From Acidobacteriota bacterium (GTDB lineage Bacteria; Acidobacteriota; Terriglobia; Terriglobales; Acidobacteriaceae), in assembly GCA_021781255.1 (NCBI GenBank), contig JAJXXG010000693.1, positions 1 through 6,215 of the forward strand: 6,215 bases of DNA, written 5' to 3'. Every line of letters begins with the position of its first letter. Positions within the stretch are counted from its first letter, which is position 1. The notes under the pieces are model-generated. The model did no database searches, was not told the DNA's origin, and saw nothing but the letters and a program-made list of their open reading frames with translations. The translations under genes were made by a program, and so were the position numbers. Positions 1 to 6,215 of the stretch are shown here, piece by piece.

Positions 1-1
1 G

Positions 2-1024
2 CTGGCCGCGGGCTGCGTTGCCCGCGGCGGCGAGGCGGCAAGGGGAAGCGCCGCCGCCGCGTGGCAGCCTCCCGCGATCGTCGTCGCCCACAACTGCTCG
101 GACCGGACGGCCGACGCGGCGGCGCGCGCCGGCGCGCGGGTGGTGGAGTTGAGCCAGCCCGAACTGCGCGGGAAAGGCGCAGCGCTGCGCGCGGGCTTCG
201 CGGCTGCGCGCGCCGCGGGCGCCAACGCATTTCTGGTGGTGGATGCCGATTCGGTGGTCAGCGGCAACCTGATTGCGGCCACGTGCGCCGCGCTGGAAAA
301 CGGCGCCGCCGCCACGCAGTGCCGCTACGAGCTGGAGCTGCCCGGCGACCGCCGGGCGAGCGCGCGGGAGCGGCTGCGGGTGCTGGCGTTCCGCGCCATC
401 AATGTGCTGCGGGCGCGCGGACGTGCCAGCCTGGGCTTCTCCGCGGGCGTGTTCGGCAACGGGTTTTCCGTGGCCGGCGAGACGCTGCAGAGCGTGCCCT
501 TCGCGGTGGACAGCATCTGCGAGGATCTTGAATATCATGTGCGCCTGGTAGCGGCCGGATTTCGCGTGCAGTGGGTGGAAGCGGCGCACGTGTATGCGCC
601 GCTTGCGCCGGTGCGTTCCGCGCAGGCCTCGCAGGAGGCGCGCTGGGAAGGCGGCCGCTTCCATGTTGCCGCCCGGGCCACGGGAAGACTGCTGGCGTCG
701 ATGCTGCGCGGCAACTGGCGCGCCTTCGAGATGCTGGCCGAGGCCTGGAGCCTGCCGCTTTCGCGCGGCGTTCTGGCGCTGATTTTGGCGGCGTGCCTGC
801 CGGTGCACTGGCTGCACCTCTTTGCGCTGGCAGGCGCGGCGCTGGTGCTGGCCTACGTGGTGGAGGCGGCTTTTCTGGGCCCGAGCCCGGGACGCGATCT
901 CGCCGCCCTGGCGGTTGCCCCGGCGCACATCCTGTGGAAGCTGGTGCTGACGCCGCTGGTGTTGCGCCAGTCGCGCGGAGGCGCGGAGTGGGCCCGTACG
1001 CAGCGCGAGGTGCAGGCGCCATGA
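2..1024 (+). CDS. Membrane-anchored family 2 glycosyltransferase, 5'-truncated by the window edge
   Basis: This gene probably transfers a sugar from a nucleotide-sugar donor to a lipid-linked or growing glycan at the inner face of the cytoplasmic membrane. The frame is open from base 2, giving 340 residues, and the true start lies upstream. Numbering from the first visible residue, a GT-A strand ending in HNCSD is at 24-34, RGKG at 56-59, the metal-binding DAD at 81-83, the ED of the usual catalytic-base region at 174-175, and QEARW (a QxxRW motif) at 211-215. Hydrophobic helices follow at about 257-290 and 300-321, anchoring the C-terminus. The first 20 residues are Ala/Gly-rich; family members usually have an (I/V)PAHNE-type strand before this, so roughly the first 25 or more residues are missing. 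The stop overlaps the next start (ATGA). The family call is firm, but the sugar specificity cannot be read. An internal GTG at 140 is a poor start because it would cut off the NCSD donor-binding strand. Confidence 0.9.
   Translation: MAAGCVARGGEAARGSAAAAWQPPAIVVAHNCSDRTADAAARAGARVVELSQPELRGKGAALRAGFAAARAAGANAFLVVDADSVVSGNLIAATCAALENGAAATQCRYELELPGDRRASARERLRVLAFRAINVLRARGRASLGFSAGVFGNGFSVAGETLQSVPFAVDSICEDLEYHVRLVAAGFRVQWVEAAHVYAPLAPVRSAQASQEARWEGGRFHVAARATGRLLASMLRGNWRAFEMLAEAWSLPLSRGVLALILAACLPVHWLHLFALAGAALVLAYVVEAAFLGPSPGRDLAALAVAPAHILWKLVLTPLVLRQSRGGAEWARTQREVQAP
1007..1010 (+). promoter_or_regulatory. Weak ribosome binding site (GAGG) for the flippase gene
   Basis: GAGG lies 10 bases before the ATG at 1021, within the end of the glycosyltransferase gene. 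The match is short and the spacing is long, so initiation here probably depends on ribosomes arriving from the overlapping upstream gene. Further in-frame ATGs at 1030 and 1039 are possible alternative starts and would change only the first few residues. Confidence 0.4.
1021..1024 (+). other. ATGA stop/start overlap, glycosyltransferase to flippase
   Basis: The ATG of the flippase and the TGA of the glycosyltransferase share two bases. This arrangement usually permits a terminating ribosome to restart on the next gene, which would matter here because the upstream Shine-Dalgarno match is weak. Confidence 0.9.
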
Positions 1025-2718
1025 CCGAGATGCGCGAGATGCAACTGGTTGCCGACGCCTCCGTGGTGGAAGCGGGATGGCCGCTGCCGCTTGAAGCCGG
1101 TGAGGAGCAGGCCGCGGCCGGCGGCGCGGTGCAGCCGTTCAACGAAGTCAACCACAACTACAGCCGCAACGTGTTCGTCACCATTCTGGCGCGCGGGGTG
1201 AACATGGCGCGCGGCGTGGTGCTGGTTCCCTATCTGCTTTATCACCTGGGTCTGGAGGCCTACGGCATCTGGACCACGATCTTCATTCTGGTTTCCTATG
1301 TGGGCTTGACCACCCTGGGCCTCTCCAATGTCTATATCAAATACGTTGCCGAGTTTCATGCCCGCCGCGAATACGACAAGGCCAACTCCCTGCTCTCGAC
1401 CGGACTCGCGATCACGATTCCGCTGTGCACGGCCATCTTCCTGGGCTTCCTGTTCGGGTGGAAGTGGTACTCGCCCTGGCTGCATCTGCCGCCGTCGCAT
1501 CTTGCCGACGGCAAAGAAGCGGTGCTGATTGTCTTGGGAGTGTTTCTTTCTTCGATTGCGCTGAACGGATTCGGCGACATTCTTTCCGGAACCCACCAGA
1601 TCGCGGTTACCCAGTGGTTTTTGATCATCGGAATTCTCACCGAGTTTGCCGCCATCTTCTGGCTGGTGGGCGGCGGCCGGGGGATCCGGGGTCTGGCGGA
1701 GGCTTACCTGATCCGCATCATTGTGGCCGACGGGCTGACCATCTGGTGGGCGTGGAAGACGCTCAAGTGGCTGCGCATCTCGCCGCGGCTGATCCAGCGC
1801 GAGTCGATCAGCTACGTGCTGCATTTTGGCGGGGTGGTGCAGTCCCAGGCGATGCTCTCGATTTTTCTGGTTTCAGTGGACCGGGTTCTGGGACTGCTTG
1901 TGATCGGCGGCGCGGCCGCGGGATTGCTCGACGTGGCGAAGAAGTGGTCCACCTCGTTCTCCACGGTGCCGATGGCGTTCTTCGCGGCGCTGCTGCCGGC
2001 GGCATCCCACGTGGACGCCGCATCTGACGAGGCGGACCGGCTCCGGAATCTGTGCGTGCTGTATCTGAGCAGCTCGCGCTACGCGAATCTGTGCACGACG
2101 GCTTTTGTGGCGCTGTTTTCCTTTTTTGCCGCGCCGGTGCTGCACGTTTGGCTGGGTCCGCAGTTACCAATTCACCAAAGGATAGTGCCCCTCTTTGTGG
2201 TATTCAATCTGGCCCTGCAATTCCATATGCTGACAGGACCGGGCACTTCGATGTTTCGCGGCATGGGCAAGATTTACGAGGAGTTCAACTACTCGATTCC
2301 CAACCTGATCCTGCTGCTCATCACCTTGCCGGCGTCGCGCTGGATCGAGGGACGCTGGTCACCGTTCGGCATTGGAGTGGCCGTGGCCGTGGCGACGGCG
2401 GGATCGGCCTGCGTGCTGATGGGCCGGGTTCTCTTTGTGCTGCATCTGCCGCTGGCGCGCTTTCTGCGCGAAGTGATCGTACCCGGGCTGGTGCCGTACC
2501 TGATCGCCTGCGTGCTGGCGTGGCCGGTAGCGCGGGCGGTGGCCATGGTCGGCCGCTGGGAAGGCGCGGCGATTCTGCTGGCCGGGGGCATCGTGTATCT
2601 GGCGGTCGCGATTCTGCTGTTGAACCGCTGGGTGTTGACGGACGCAGAGAAAGAGCAGGAGATGAAATGGTATCGCCGGGGCCTGGGAATGCTCTGTGGC
2701 AGGGAGGCAACCGCATGA
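1021..2718 (+). CDS. Wzx-type polysaccharide flippase (MOP superfamily)
   Basis: This is a 565-residue polytopic inner-membrane protein that most likely flips undecaprenyl-diphosphate-linked repeat units from the cytoplasm to the periplasm. A hydrophilic N-terminus of about 50 residues precedes the first membrane segment (about 52-75, with the sequence NVFVTILARGVN at its start). Further hydrophobic segments lie near 84-104, 126-146, 166-185, 198-216, 228-245, 268-300, 312-328, 355-378, 388-404, 426-437, 448-475, 484-506 and 515-534, giving 12-14 in total, as in Wzx/RfbX proteins. The YGIW motif after the first helix (81-84) and the 'GLSNVYIKYVAEF' stretch after the second are typical of this family. 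The ATG at 1021 overlaps the previous stop. The frame stays open back to 571, but that stretch would overlap the glycosyltransferase by 450 bases and lacks membrane character. A charged tail (540-553) ends the protein and the stop overlaps the next start. The substrate cannot be inferred. Confidence 0.93.
   Translation: MTEMREMQLVADASVVEAGWPLPLEAGEEQAAAGGAVQPFNEVNHNYSRNVFVTILARGVNMARGVVLVPYLLYHLGLEAYGIWTTIFILVSYVGLTTLGLSNVYIKYVAEFHARREYDKANSLLSTGLAITIPLCTAIFLGFLFGWKWYSPWLHLPPSHLADGKEAVLIVLGVFLSSIALNGFGDILSGTHQIAVTQWFLIIGILTEFAAIFWLVGGGRGIRGLAEAYLIRIIVADGLTIWWAWKTLKWLRISPRLIQRESISYVLHFGGVVQSQAMLSIFLVSVDRVLGLLVIGGAAAGLLDVAKKWSTSFSTVPMAFFAALLPAASHVDAASDEADRLRNLCVLYLSSSRYANLCTTAFVALFSFFAAPVLHVWLGPQLPIHQRIVPLFVVFNLALQFHMLTGPGTSMFRGMGKIYEEFNYSIPNLILLLITLPASRWIEGRWSPFGIGVAVAVATAGSACVLMGRVLFVLHLPLARFLREVIVPGLVPYLIACVLAWPVARAVAMVGRWEGAAILLAGGIVYLAVAILLLNRWVLTDAEKEQEMKWYRRGLGMLCGREATA
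2701..2707 (+). promoter_or_regulatory. Strong ribosome binding site for the SLBB export gene
   Basis: AGGGAGG lies 7 bases before the ATG at 2715, inside the last codons of the flippase gene. It is the best Shine-Dalgarno match of the three junctions and fixes the start of the export protein at 2715, immediately ahead of a signal peptide, although the frame is open back to 2052. Confidence 0.75.
2715..2718 (+). other. ATGA stop/start overlap, flippase to export protein
   Basis: The start of the SLBB protein gene shares bases with the TGA of the flippase gene. Here a strong Shine-Dalgarno is also present, so independent initiation is possible and could yield more of the export protein than of the flippase. 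Confidence 0.9.
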
Positions 2719-3728
2719 ATCCACGGAAGCTGATGACTGGTCTTTTCCCGCTGCTGCTGGCTGCGGCCGCGGCGGCGCAGATGCCGGCCGCAATGGCGGG
2801 ACAGGCCGCGGAGGACGGCAATCCGGCCCCGGCCGCCGAGCCGGTGCTGAAGCCGAATCCCATCGACGCGCTGCGCAACTTTGAGCCGCCCGCGGACGAG
2901 CCCTATCAGTTGGGCAAGGGCGACGAGATTGCCGTGACGTTTGCCGGACGGCCGGATCTCGATGCCAAGCTGGTGGTGGGGCCGGACGGCTATGTCACCC
3001 TGCCGCTGGCCGGCGACATCAAGCTGGCCGGCATGACGCGCACCGAGGCGGCGAAGACCATTGACACGGCGCTGGCAAAGTATTATGACAATCTGACAGC
3101 GCAGGTGACGGTGACCCGGTACACCTCCAACCGCGTGCTGGTGCTGGGCGCGGTGGACAATCCCGGCGAGGTGAGCTTTGAAGGCACGCCGACGCTGCTG
3201 GAGGCGTTGACGCGCAGCGGACTGGTGAGCGGGCAGAACAAGGTGGCGCAGATCCCCGAGCGCTGCGCGATCTATCGCGGCAGCAACCAGGTAGTCTGGG
3301 TGCAGCTCCGCCAGTTGATCGAGTCGGGCAATACGCTGGCGGATATGCGCCTGCGCCGCGACGATGTGATCTATGTTCCCAGCCTTTCCGAGCAGTTTGT
3401 CTCGGTGCTGGGCGAGGTGGGCCACCCGGGCGCGATTGCGCTCACGAGCAGTTCGACGCTGGCCAGCGTGCTGTCAGAGGCCGGCGGACTGACCAATGCG
3501 GCGGGTGGCAACGCGCATATCCAGATCGTGGACCCGGCAACGGGAAAATCGCGTGTGTTCGCCTTCAAAGATGTCCTCAATCCCGCGAAGTCGCGTGAAA
3601 TTGTTCTTAAACCGGGCCAGATTATCTTTGTGCCCAAAACAGGATTTGCACGTGCAACTTATGTTCTGGAACGCCTGAATCCCCTGTTCCAGCTCAGCAG
3701 CCTGGCTTATCTGGGAGCGGTGCTATGA
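2715..3728 (+). CDS. Wza-type outer-membrane polysaccharide export protein (SLBB domains)
   Basis: This 337-residue exported protein is expected to form the periplasmic and outer-membrane channel through which the polymer leaves the cell, docking on the co-polymerase encoded next. Residues 1-28 form a Sec signal peptide: positive NPRK, a Leu/Ala-rich core, and a likely signal peptidase I site after AMA. A Pro/Ala-rich linker follows. The polysaccharide export domain runs from about 64 to 133 (YQLGKGDEIAV at its start, then GPDGYVTLPLAGDI). Two SLBB-like beta-grasp domains follow, at about 140-222 (VLGAVDNPGEV ... DDVIYVP) and 227-308 (VLGEVGHPGAI ... GQIIFVP). The C-terminal 28 residues (310-337) could be the amphipathic helix that builds the outer-membrane alpha-barrel in Wza. 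There is no lipobox cysteine; the only Cys is at 184, so unlike E. coli Wza this protein is not a lipoprotein. The overlaps at both ends place it between flippase and co-polymerase in one operon. Confidence 0.95.
   Translation: MNPRKLMTGLFPLLLAAAAAAQMPAAMAGQAAEDGNPAPAAEPVLKPNPIDALRNFEPPADEPYQLGKGDEIAVTFAGRPDLDAKLVVGPDGYVTLPLAGDIKLAGMTRTEAAKTIDTALAKYYDNLTAQVTVTRYTSNRVLVLGAVDNPGEVSFEGTPTLLEALTRSGLVSGQNKVAQIPERCAIYRGSNQVVWVQLRQLIESGNTLADMRLRRDDVIYVPSLSEQFVSVLGEVGHPGAIALTSSSTLASVLSEAGGLTNAAGGNAHIQIVDPATGKSRVFAFKDVLNPAKSREIVLKPGQIIFVPKTGFARATYVLERLNPLFQLSSLAYLGAVL
3713..3717 (+). promoter_or_regulatory. Ribosome binding site for the co-polymerase gene
   Basis: GGGAG lies 7 bases before the ATG at 3725, within the last codons of the export gene. 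Its spacing is good and it supports starting the co-polymerase at the ATGA overlap. Confidence 0.6.
3725..3728 (+). other. ATGA stop/start overlap, export protein to co-polymerase
   Basis: The start of the co-polymerase gene shares bases with the TGA of the export gene. The two products are expected to work as one trans-envelope complex, so coupled translation fits their function. Confidence 0.9.
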
Positions 3729-6215
3729 ACCGAAGAATCAATCCCTCCACGCATGCGTCGCAGGCTCGTCTCACGGATGGCGAAGCCCGCTTTTCAACCG
3801 CGCCGGGAGGTGCGGAGGGCAGCTCGCCGGAGCAGGCGCTTTTCCGGCTCGACGTTCTGCGCAGTCTGCGCAGGCACTGGCGCCTCGCGCTCGGATTTGC
3901 GCTGGCGGGCGTGCTGCTGGCGATTGTTTACACCGTGCGGAACTGGTCGATGTACACGGCCGAGAGCTTCGTCTACATTCAGCCCACGCCGTCGGCGGTG
4001 CTGGAAGGCGCGGCGCCGATGCACTGGCCGTACAACTACGACCCGGCGACCTACGATTCCTACCTGCAGCAGCAGCTGTTGAGCATGACGCGTCCTGACG
4101 TGCTGATCGACGCGCTGCACAAGCTGGGCTCCGGAGAGTGGCAGCGCAGCGGCGAGAGCGACGCCAGCGCAGCGGCCCGGCTGAAGGGCGCAATCGAAGT
4201 GGAGCGGGTGGGAACCAGCTATCAGGTGGGCATTACCGCCCACGCGCCGACCGCGGATGCGGCCGCAGAGCTGGCGAATGCGGTGGCGGCAAGCTACATC
4301 GACAACACCTCGCACGAGCAGCGGGCCGGGGACAGAGACCGCCTGGCCATGCTTCGGGAGGAGCGGAGCCGGGTCAAGAAGGAGCTTGACGACGACCGCG
4401 CCGAACAGGCCTCGCTGAATGCGCAGCTGGGCGTCGCGGCGATCGGGCCGGTAACGCCCGAGCACTACGACGACGATATCGCGCGCATACACGACGCGTT
4501 GATGAAGGCGCGCACCGATCACGACGAGGCCGCGGCGCGGCTGACGGCTTTGACCTCGGGCCAGGGGCCGGATTCGGCGGCGCTGAATGCCGAGGCCGAT
4601 CAGAAGATCGAGAGCGATCCCGGGCTGTCGAGCCTGAAGCAGACTTTGCTCTCGCGGCGCGCGGCGCTGATTTCGCAGATGGCGAACCTGACGCCCAGCC
4701 ATCCGCTGTACAAGCAGGACCAGGAAGAGCTGCAGAAGATCAACGCTTCGCTGGAGTCGGCCACCGGCGAGATGCGCGCCAAGGCCGCGTCGCGCATCGA
4801 GGCGCAGTTGCGCACGGACCTGGACCGCACCGCGGGCCTGGAAGAGCGGCTGAACGGCGAGCTGGCGCAGATGACCAGCGCCGCGGTGGGCGCAACGCCC
4901 AAGCTGCAGCGGCTCAGCGACCTGTCGAACGACATTACGCGGCTGCAGACGCGCTACGACGCCGTCGACGAACAGTTGCAGAACCAGACCCTTGAAGACG
5001 AGGCGCCGGGGCTGGCGCATCTGGCCGAGGCCGCGGTGCCTCCGCTGCATCCCTCGGTCATCGGCGTGATCCGCAACGCCCTGCTGCTGCTCTTCGGCCT
5101 GATGGGGATGGGCGCGGCGGCCGCCGTGATCGCGCACAAGCTGGATCCGCGCATCTATGTGGCTGCGGACGTGGAGCAGTTGCTTGGCTATGCGCCGATG
5201 GCGCAGTTGCCGGACTTCGACGAAGTGTCGGCCGAAGTGGCCGAGGAGCATCTGTTGCGGCTGGCGACGGCGATGGAGTACGCGGGCAGAGACGACAAGC
5301 TGAAGACCTGCGTGATTACAGGGGCCGGCCCGGGTGTGGGGGCGACGACCGTCGCCATGCACGTTAAGGTGCTGCTGAGCCTGTTGGCAAAAGAGCGGGA
5401 GGGCGCGGCCGCCGCCGACGCGTCTTCGCTGGATCGCCTGTCGGCGAGCGCGTCCAGCCTGATGCTGTCGGAGATTACCTTTGAACAGGGGCCGTTTGCG
5501 GCGCGGCTGATGCAGCGTACCGAGCATCTGGCCCAGCCTGTGCGCCAGAGCATGCAGTTAACCGATACGGCGCCGCTGACTGTCTCAGCGGAGGCGGAAT
5601 ACGTGGCGCGGCAGGCCGATTGCGTGATTCTGGTCATCGAGTCGGGCAAGACCACGCGGGAGCAGCTTCGCGCGGCTGCGAAGATCCTGGAGCGCATGCA
5701 GGCCGGCGCGGTTGGATTTGTGCTGAACCGCGTAAGCCTGAAGAACGCCGACAAGAGCTTCCGCATCGCCGTAAGCGAAGTGGAAGAACATCTGCGCGCC
5801 AAGGAGCAGGCGTCCGCGCGCGCCGCCGAGGCGGCGCCGAGCGCGCTGCCGGAGACGCCGCGCGTTTCCCTGATGAGGGAGCCGCCGGCGCTGACGGACA
5901 AGAGCGTCATGCAGACATTTCCCGGTCCAGAAAATCCGAATCGATCCAGTCCTGCGCAGCGAACCACCGCAGAACCGGGAGCGATGACGGAGATCCCCGA
6001 ACAGGCTCGTGGAGGTCCACTCCCGGAAACGCAAGCCCCATCCAGTTCGCGGGGGATGGGGCCGACGCAGACGACTGCCAGATTGACAGCTTCACCGCAG
6101 CGCCAGCCGATTGTGACTCCAATCCCGCACCAGATGCCCGTTATCCAGGGCGGGGCCGAAGGGGAAGCAGGACCGGGAGCCGTCCCAGCCGAGGCGGCGG
6201 ATCGCGCAAGAAGAA
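3725..6215 (+). CDS. Wzc/GumC-type polysaccharide co-polymerase with degenerate BY-kinase domain, 3'-truncated by the window edge
   Basis: This inner-membrane protein should set chain length and couple polymerisation to export through the neighbouring SLBB protein. At least 830 residues are visible and no stop occurs before the edge. A cytosolic N-terminus of about 50 residues leads to TM1 (about 54-71). A periplasmic region of some 375 residues follows, with long coiled coils (about 203-425) and the SHPLY motif typical of this family at 325-329. A proline-rich VPPLHPS motif precedes TM2 (about 449-470). The cytosolic domain resembles BY-kinases: the linker LPDFDEVS, a P-loop-like GAGPGVGATT at 533-542, a Walker B-like DTAPL at 614-618, then intact strands CVILVIESG (633-641) and GAVGFVLNRV (661-670). 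The catalytic Lys is Ala540, and Walker A' is reduced to AAAADASSL (561-569). From about 696 the protein becomes a Pro/Ser/Gln-rich tail without tyrosine. The co-polymerase role is well supported; kinase activity is doubtful. Confidence 0.93.
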   Translation, partial: MNRRINPSTHASQARLTDGEARFSTAPGGAEGSSPEQALFRLDVLRSLRRHWRLALGFALAGVLLAIVYTVRNWSMYTAESFVYIQPTPSAVLEGAAPMHWPYNYDPATYDSYLQQQLLSMTRPDVLIDALHKLGSGEWQRSGESDASAAARLKGAIEVERVGTSYQVGITAHAPTADAAAELANAVAASYIDNTSHEQRAGDRDRLAMLREERSRVKKELDDDRAEQASLNAQLGVAAIGPVTPEHYDDDIARIHDALMKARTDHDEAAARLTALTSGQGPDSAALNAEADQKIESDPGLSSLKQTLLSRRAALISQMANLTPSHPLYKQDQEELQKINASLESATGEMRAKAASRIEAQLRTDLDRTAGLEERLNGELAQMTSAAVGATPKLQRLSDLSNDITRLQTRYDAVDEQLQNQTLEDEAPGLAHLAEAAVPPLHPSVIGVIRNALLLLFGLMGMGAAAAVIAHKLDPRIYVAADVEQLLGYAPMAQLPDFDEVSAEVAEEHLLRLATAMEYAGRDDKLKTCVITGAGPGVGATTVAMHVKVLLSLLAKEREGAAAADASSLDRLSASASSLMLSEITFEQGPFAARLMQRTEHLAQPVRQSMQLTDTAPLTVSAEAEYVARQADCVILVIESGKTTREQLRAAAKILERMQAGAVGFVLNRVSLKNADKSFRIAVSEVEEHLRAKEQASARAAEAAPSALPETPRVSLMREPPALTDKSVMQTFPGPENPNRSSPAQRTTAEPGAMTEIPEQARGGPLPETQAPSSSRGMGPTQTTARLTASPQRQPIVTPIPHQMPVIQGGAEGEAGPGAVPAEAADRARR
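5321..5350 (+). other. Degenerate Walker A (P-loop) in the co-polymerase
   Basis: These ten codons encode GAGPGVGATT (residues 533-542), at the place where BY-kinases have a GxxxxGK(S/T) loop. The glycines and the TT are kept, but the lysine that contacts ATP phosphates is alanine (GCG). Converting AAG to GCG takes two base changes, so a single sequencing error does not explain it. The surrounding frame is intact on both sides. Confidence 0.85.
5801..6215 (+). other. Proline-rich, tyrosine-free C-terminal tail region of the co-polymerase
   Basis: From residue 693 to the window edge, at least 138 residues are rich in Pro, Ala, Ser, Thr, Gln and Glu, with no predicted membrane segment and no tyrosine. 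It is probably disordered and cytosolic. BY-kinases normally end in a tyrosine cluster; the real C-terminus is outside the window, so a later cluster cannot be excluded. Confidence 0.7.

Noticed and set aside
571..1020. Upstream in-frame extension of the flippase to an ATG at 571
   Set aside because: It would overlap the glycosyltransferase by 450 bases, is Gly/Ala/Arg-rich and has no membrane character; the ATGA start at 1021 fits the other junctions.
853..1824. A 323-codon minus-strand open frame
   Set aside because: It is the antisense shadow of the glycosyltransferase and flippase; composition is dominated by Gln, Arg, His and Gly, with no domain.
2525..2532. CGGTAGCG resembling the ops element used by RfaH in polysaccharide operons
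   Set aside because: Only eight bases match, it lies inside the flippase gene in mid-operon rather than in a leader, and such matches are easy in G+C-rich DNA.
2052..2714. Upstream in-frame extension of the SLBB export protein
   Set aside because: It would bury the signal peptide in the middle of the protein and ignore the strong Shine-Dalgarno at 2701-2707.
2289..3425. A 378-codon minus-strand open frame opposite the flippase and export genes
   Set aside because: It crosses a gene junction on the other strand, has a His/Arg/Gln-rich composition and shows no motifs.
3646..3657. Perfect 12-base palindrome TTGCACGTGCAA near the end of the export gene
   Set aside because: One or two perfect 12-base palindromes are expected by chance in a window this long. 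It lies within coding sequence and no promoter elements are positioned around it.
3794..5527. A 577-codon open frame on the minus strand opposite the co-polymerase
   Set aside because: It is Arg/His/Gln-rich low-complexity sequence with no recognisable domain, as expected for the antisense of a high-G+C gene. The plus-strand frame has clear family motifs throughout.
5642..5656. SGKTT in the co-polymerase as a replacement P-loop
   Set aside because: It follows the Walker B-like Asp and the VILVIE strand, where BY-kinases and related proteins often carry a similar T-rich turn before a helix; it is not in a glycine-rich loop after the first strand.

Overview
This window is an uninterrupted stretch of a surface-polysaccharide (exopolysaccharide or capsule) operon from a high-G+C, didermic bacterium. 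All four genes lie on the + strand and no intergenic DNA separates them. The layout and the style of the co-polymerase protein best fit an acidobacterium (Acidobacteriia). That assignment is an inference from gene content and base composition: there is no rRNA or other marker gene here. An outer-membrane export protein of the Wza type does establish a two-membrane envelope.

Layout, left to right: (1) positions 2-1024, the 3' part of a membrane-anchored family 2 glycosyltransferase whose start lies outside the window; (2) 1021-2718, a Wzx-type flippase of the MOP superfamily with 12-14 membrane segments; (3) 2715-3728, an exported SLBB-domain polysaccharide export protein (Wza/OPX type); (4) 3725-6215, a Wzc/GumC-type polysaccharide co-polymerase with a fused, degenerate kinase-like domain and a long proline-rich tail, running off the right edge. 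Each junction is an ATGA overlap in which the next start codon shares bases with the previous stop, so the four genes are probably transcribed together and translationally coupled.

Together they suggest a Wzx/Wzy-type route. The glycosyltransferase adds a sugar to a lipid-linked repeat unit at the inner membrane, the flippase turns the unit over, the co-polymerase spans the inner membrane and periplasm and controls chain length, and the SLBB protein forms the outer-membrane exit. A Wzy polymerase and the initiating sugar-phosphate transferase are not in the window and would be expected in the flanks.

The main oddity is in gene 4. Its C-terminal cytosolic domain has the fold signature of a bacterial tyrosine kinase (BY-kinase), but the Walker A lysine is alanine, the Walker A' motif is reduced to a single aspartate, and the tail has no tyrosine. 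It looks like a pseudokinase co-polymerase. I saw no RNA genes, mobile elements, CRISPR arrays, promoters or terminators; the window appears to be wholly internal to one operon.
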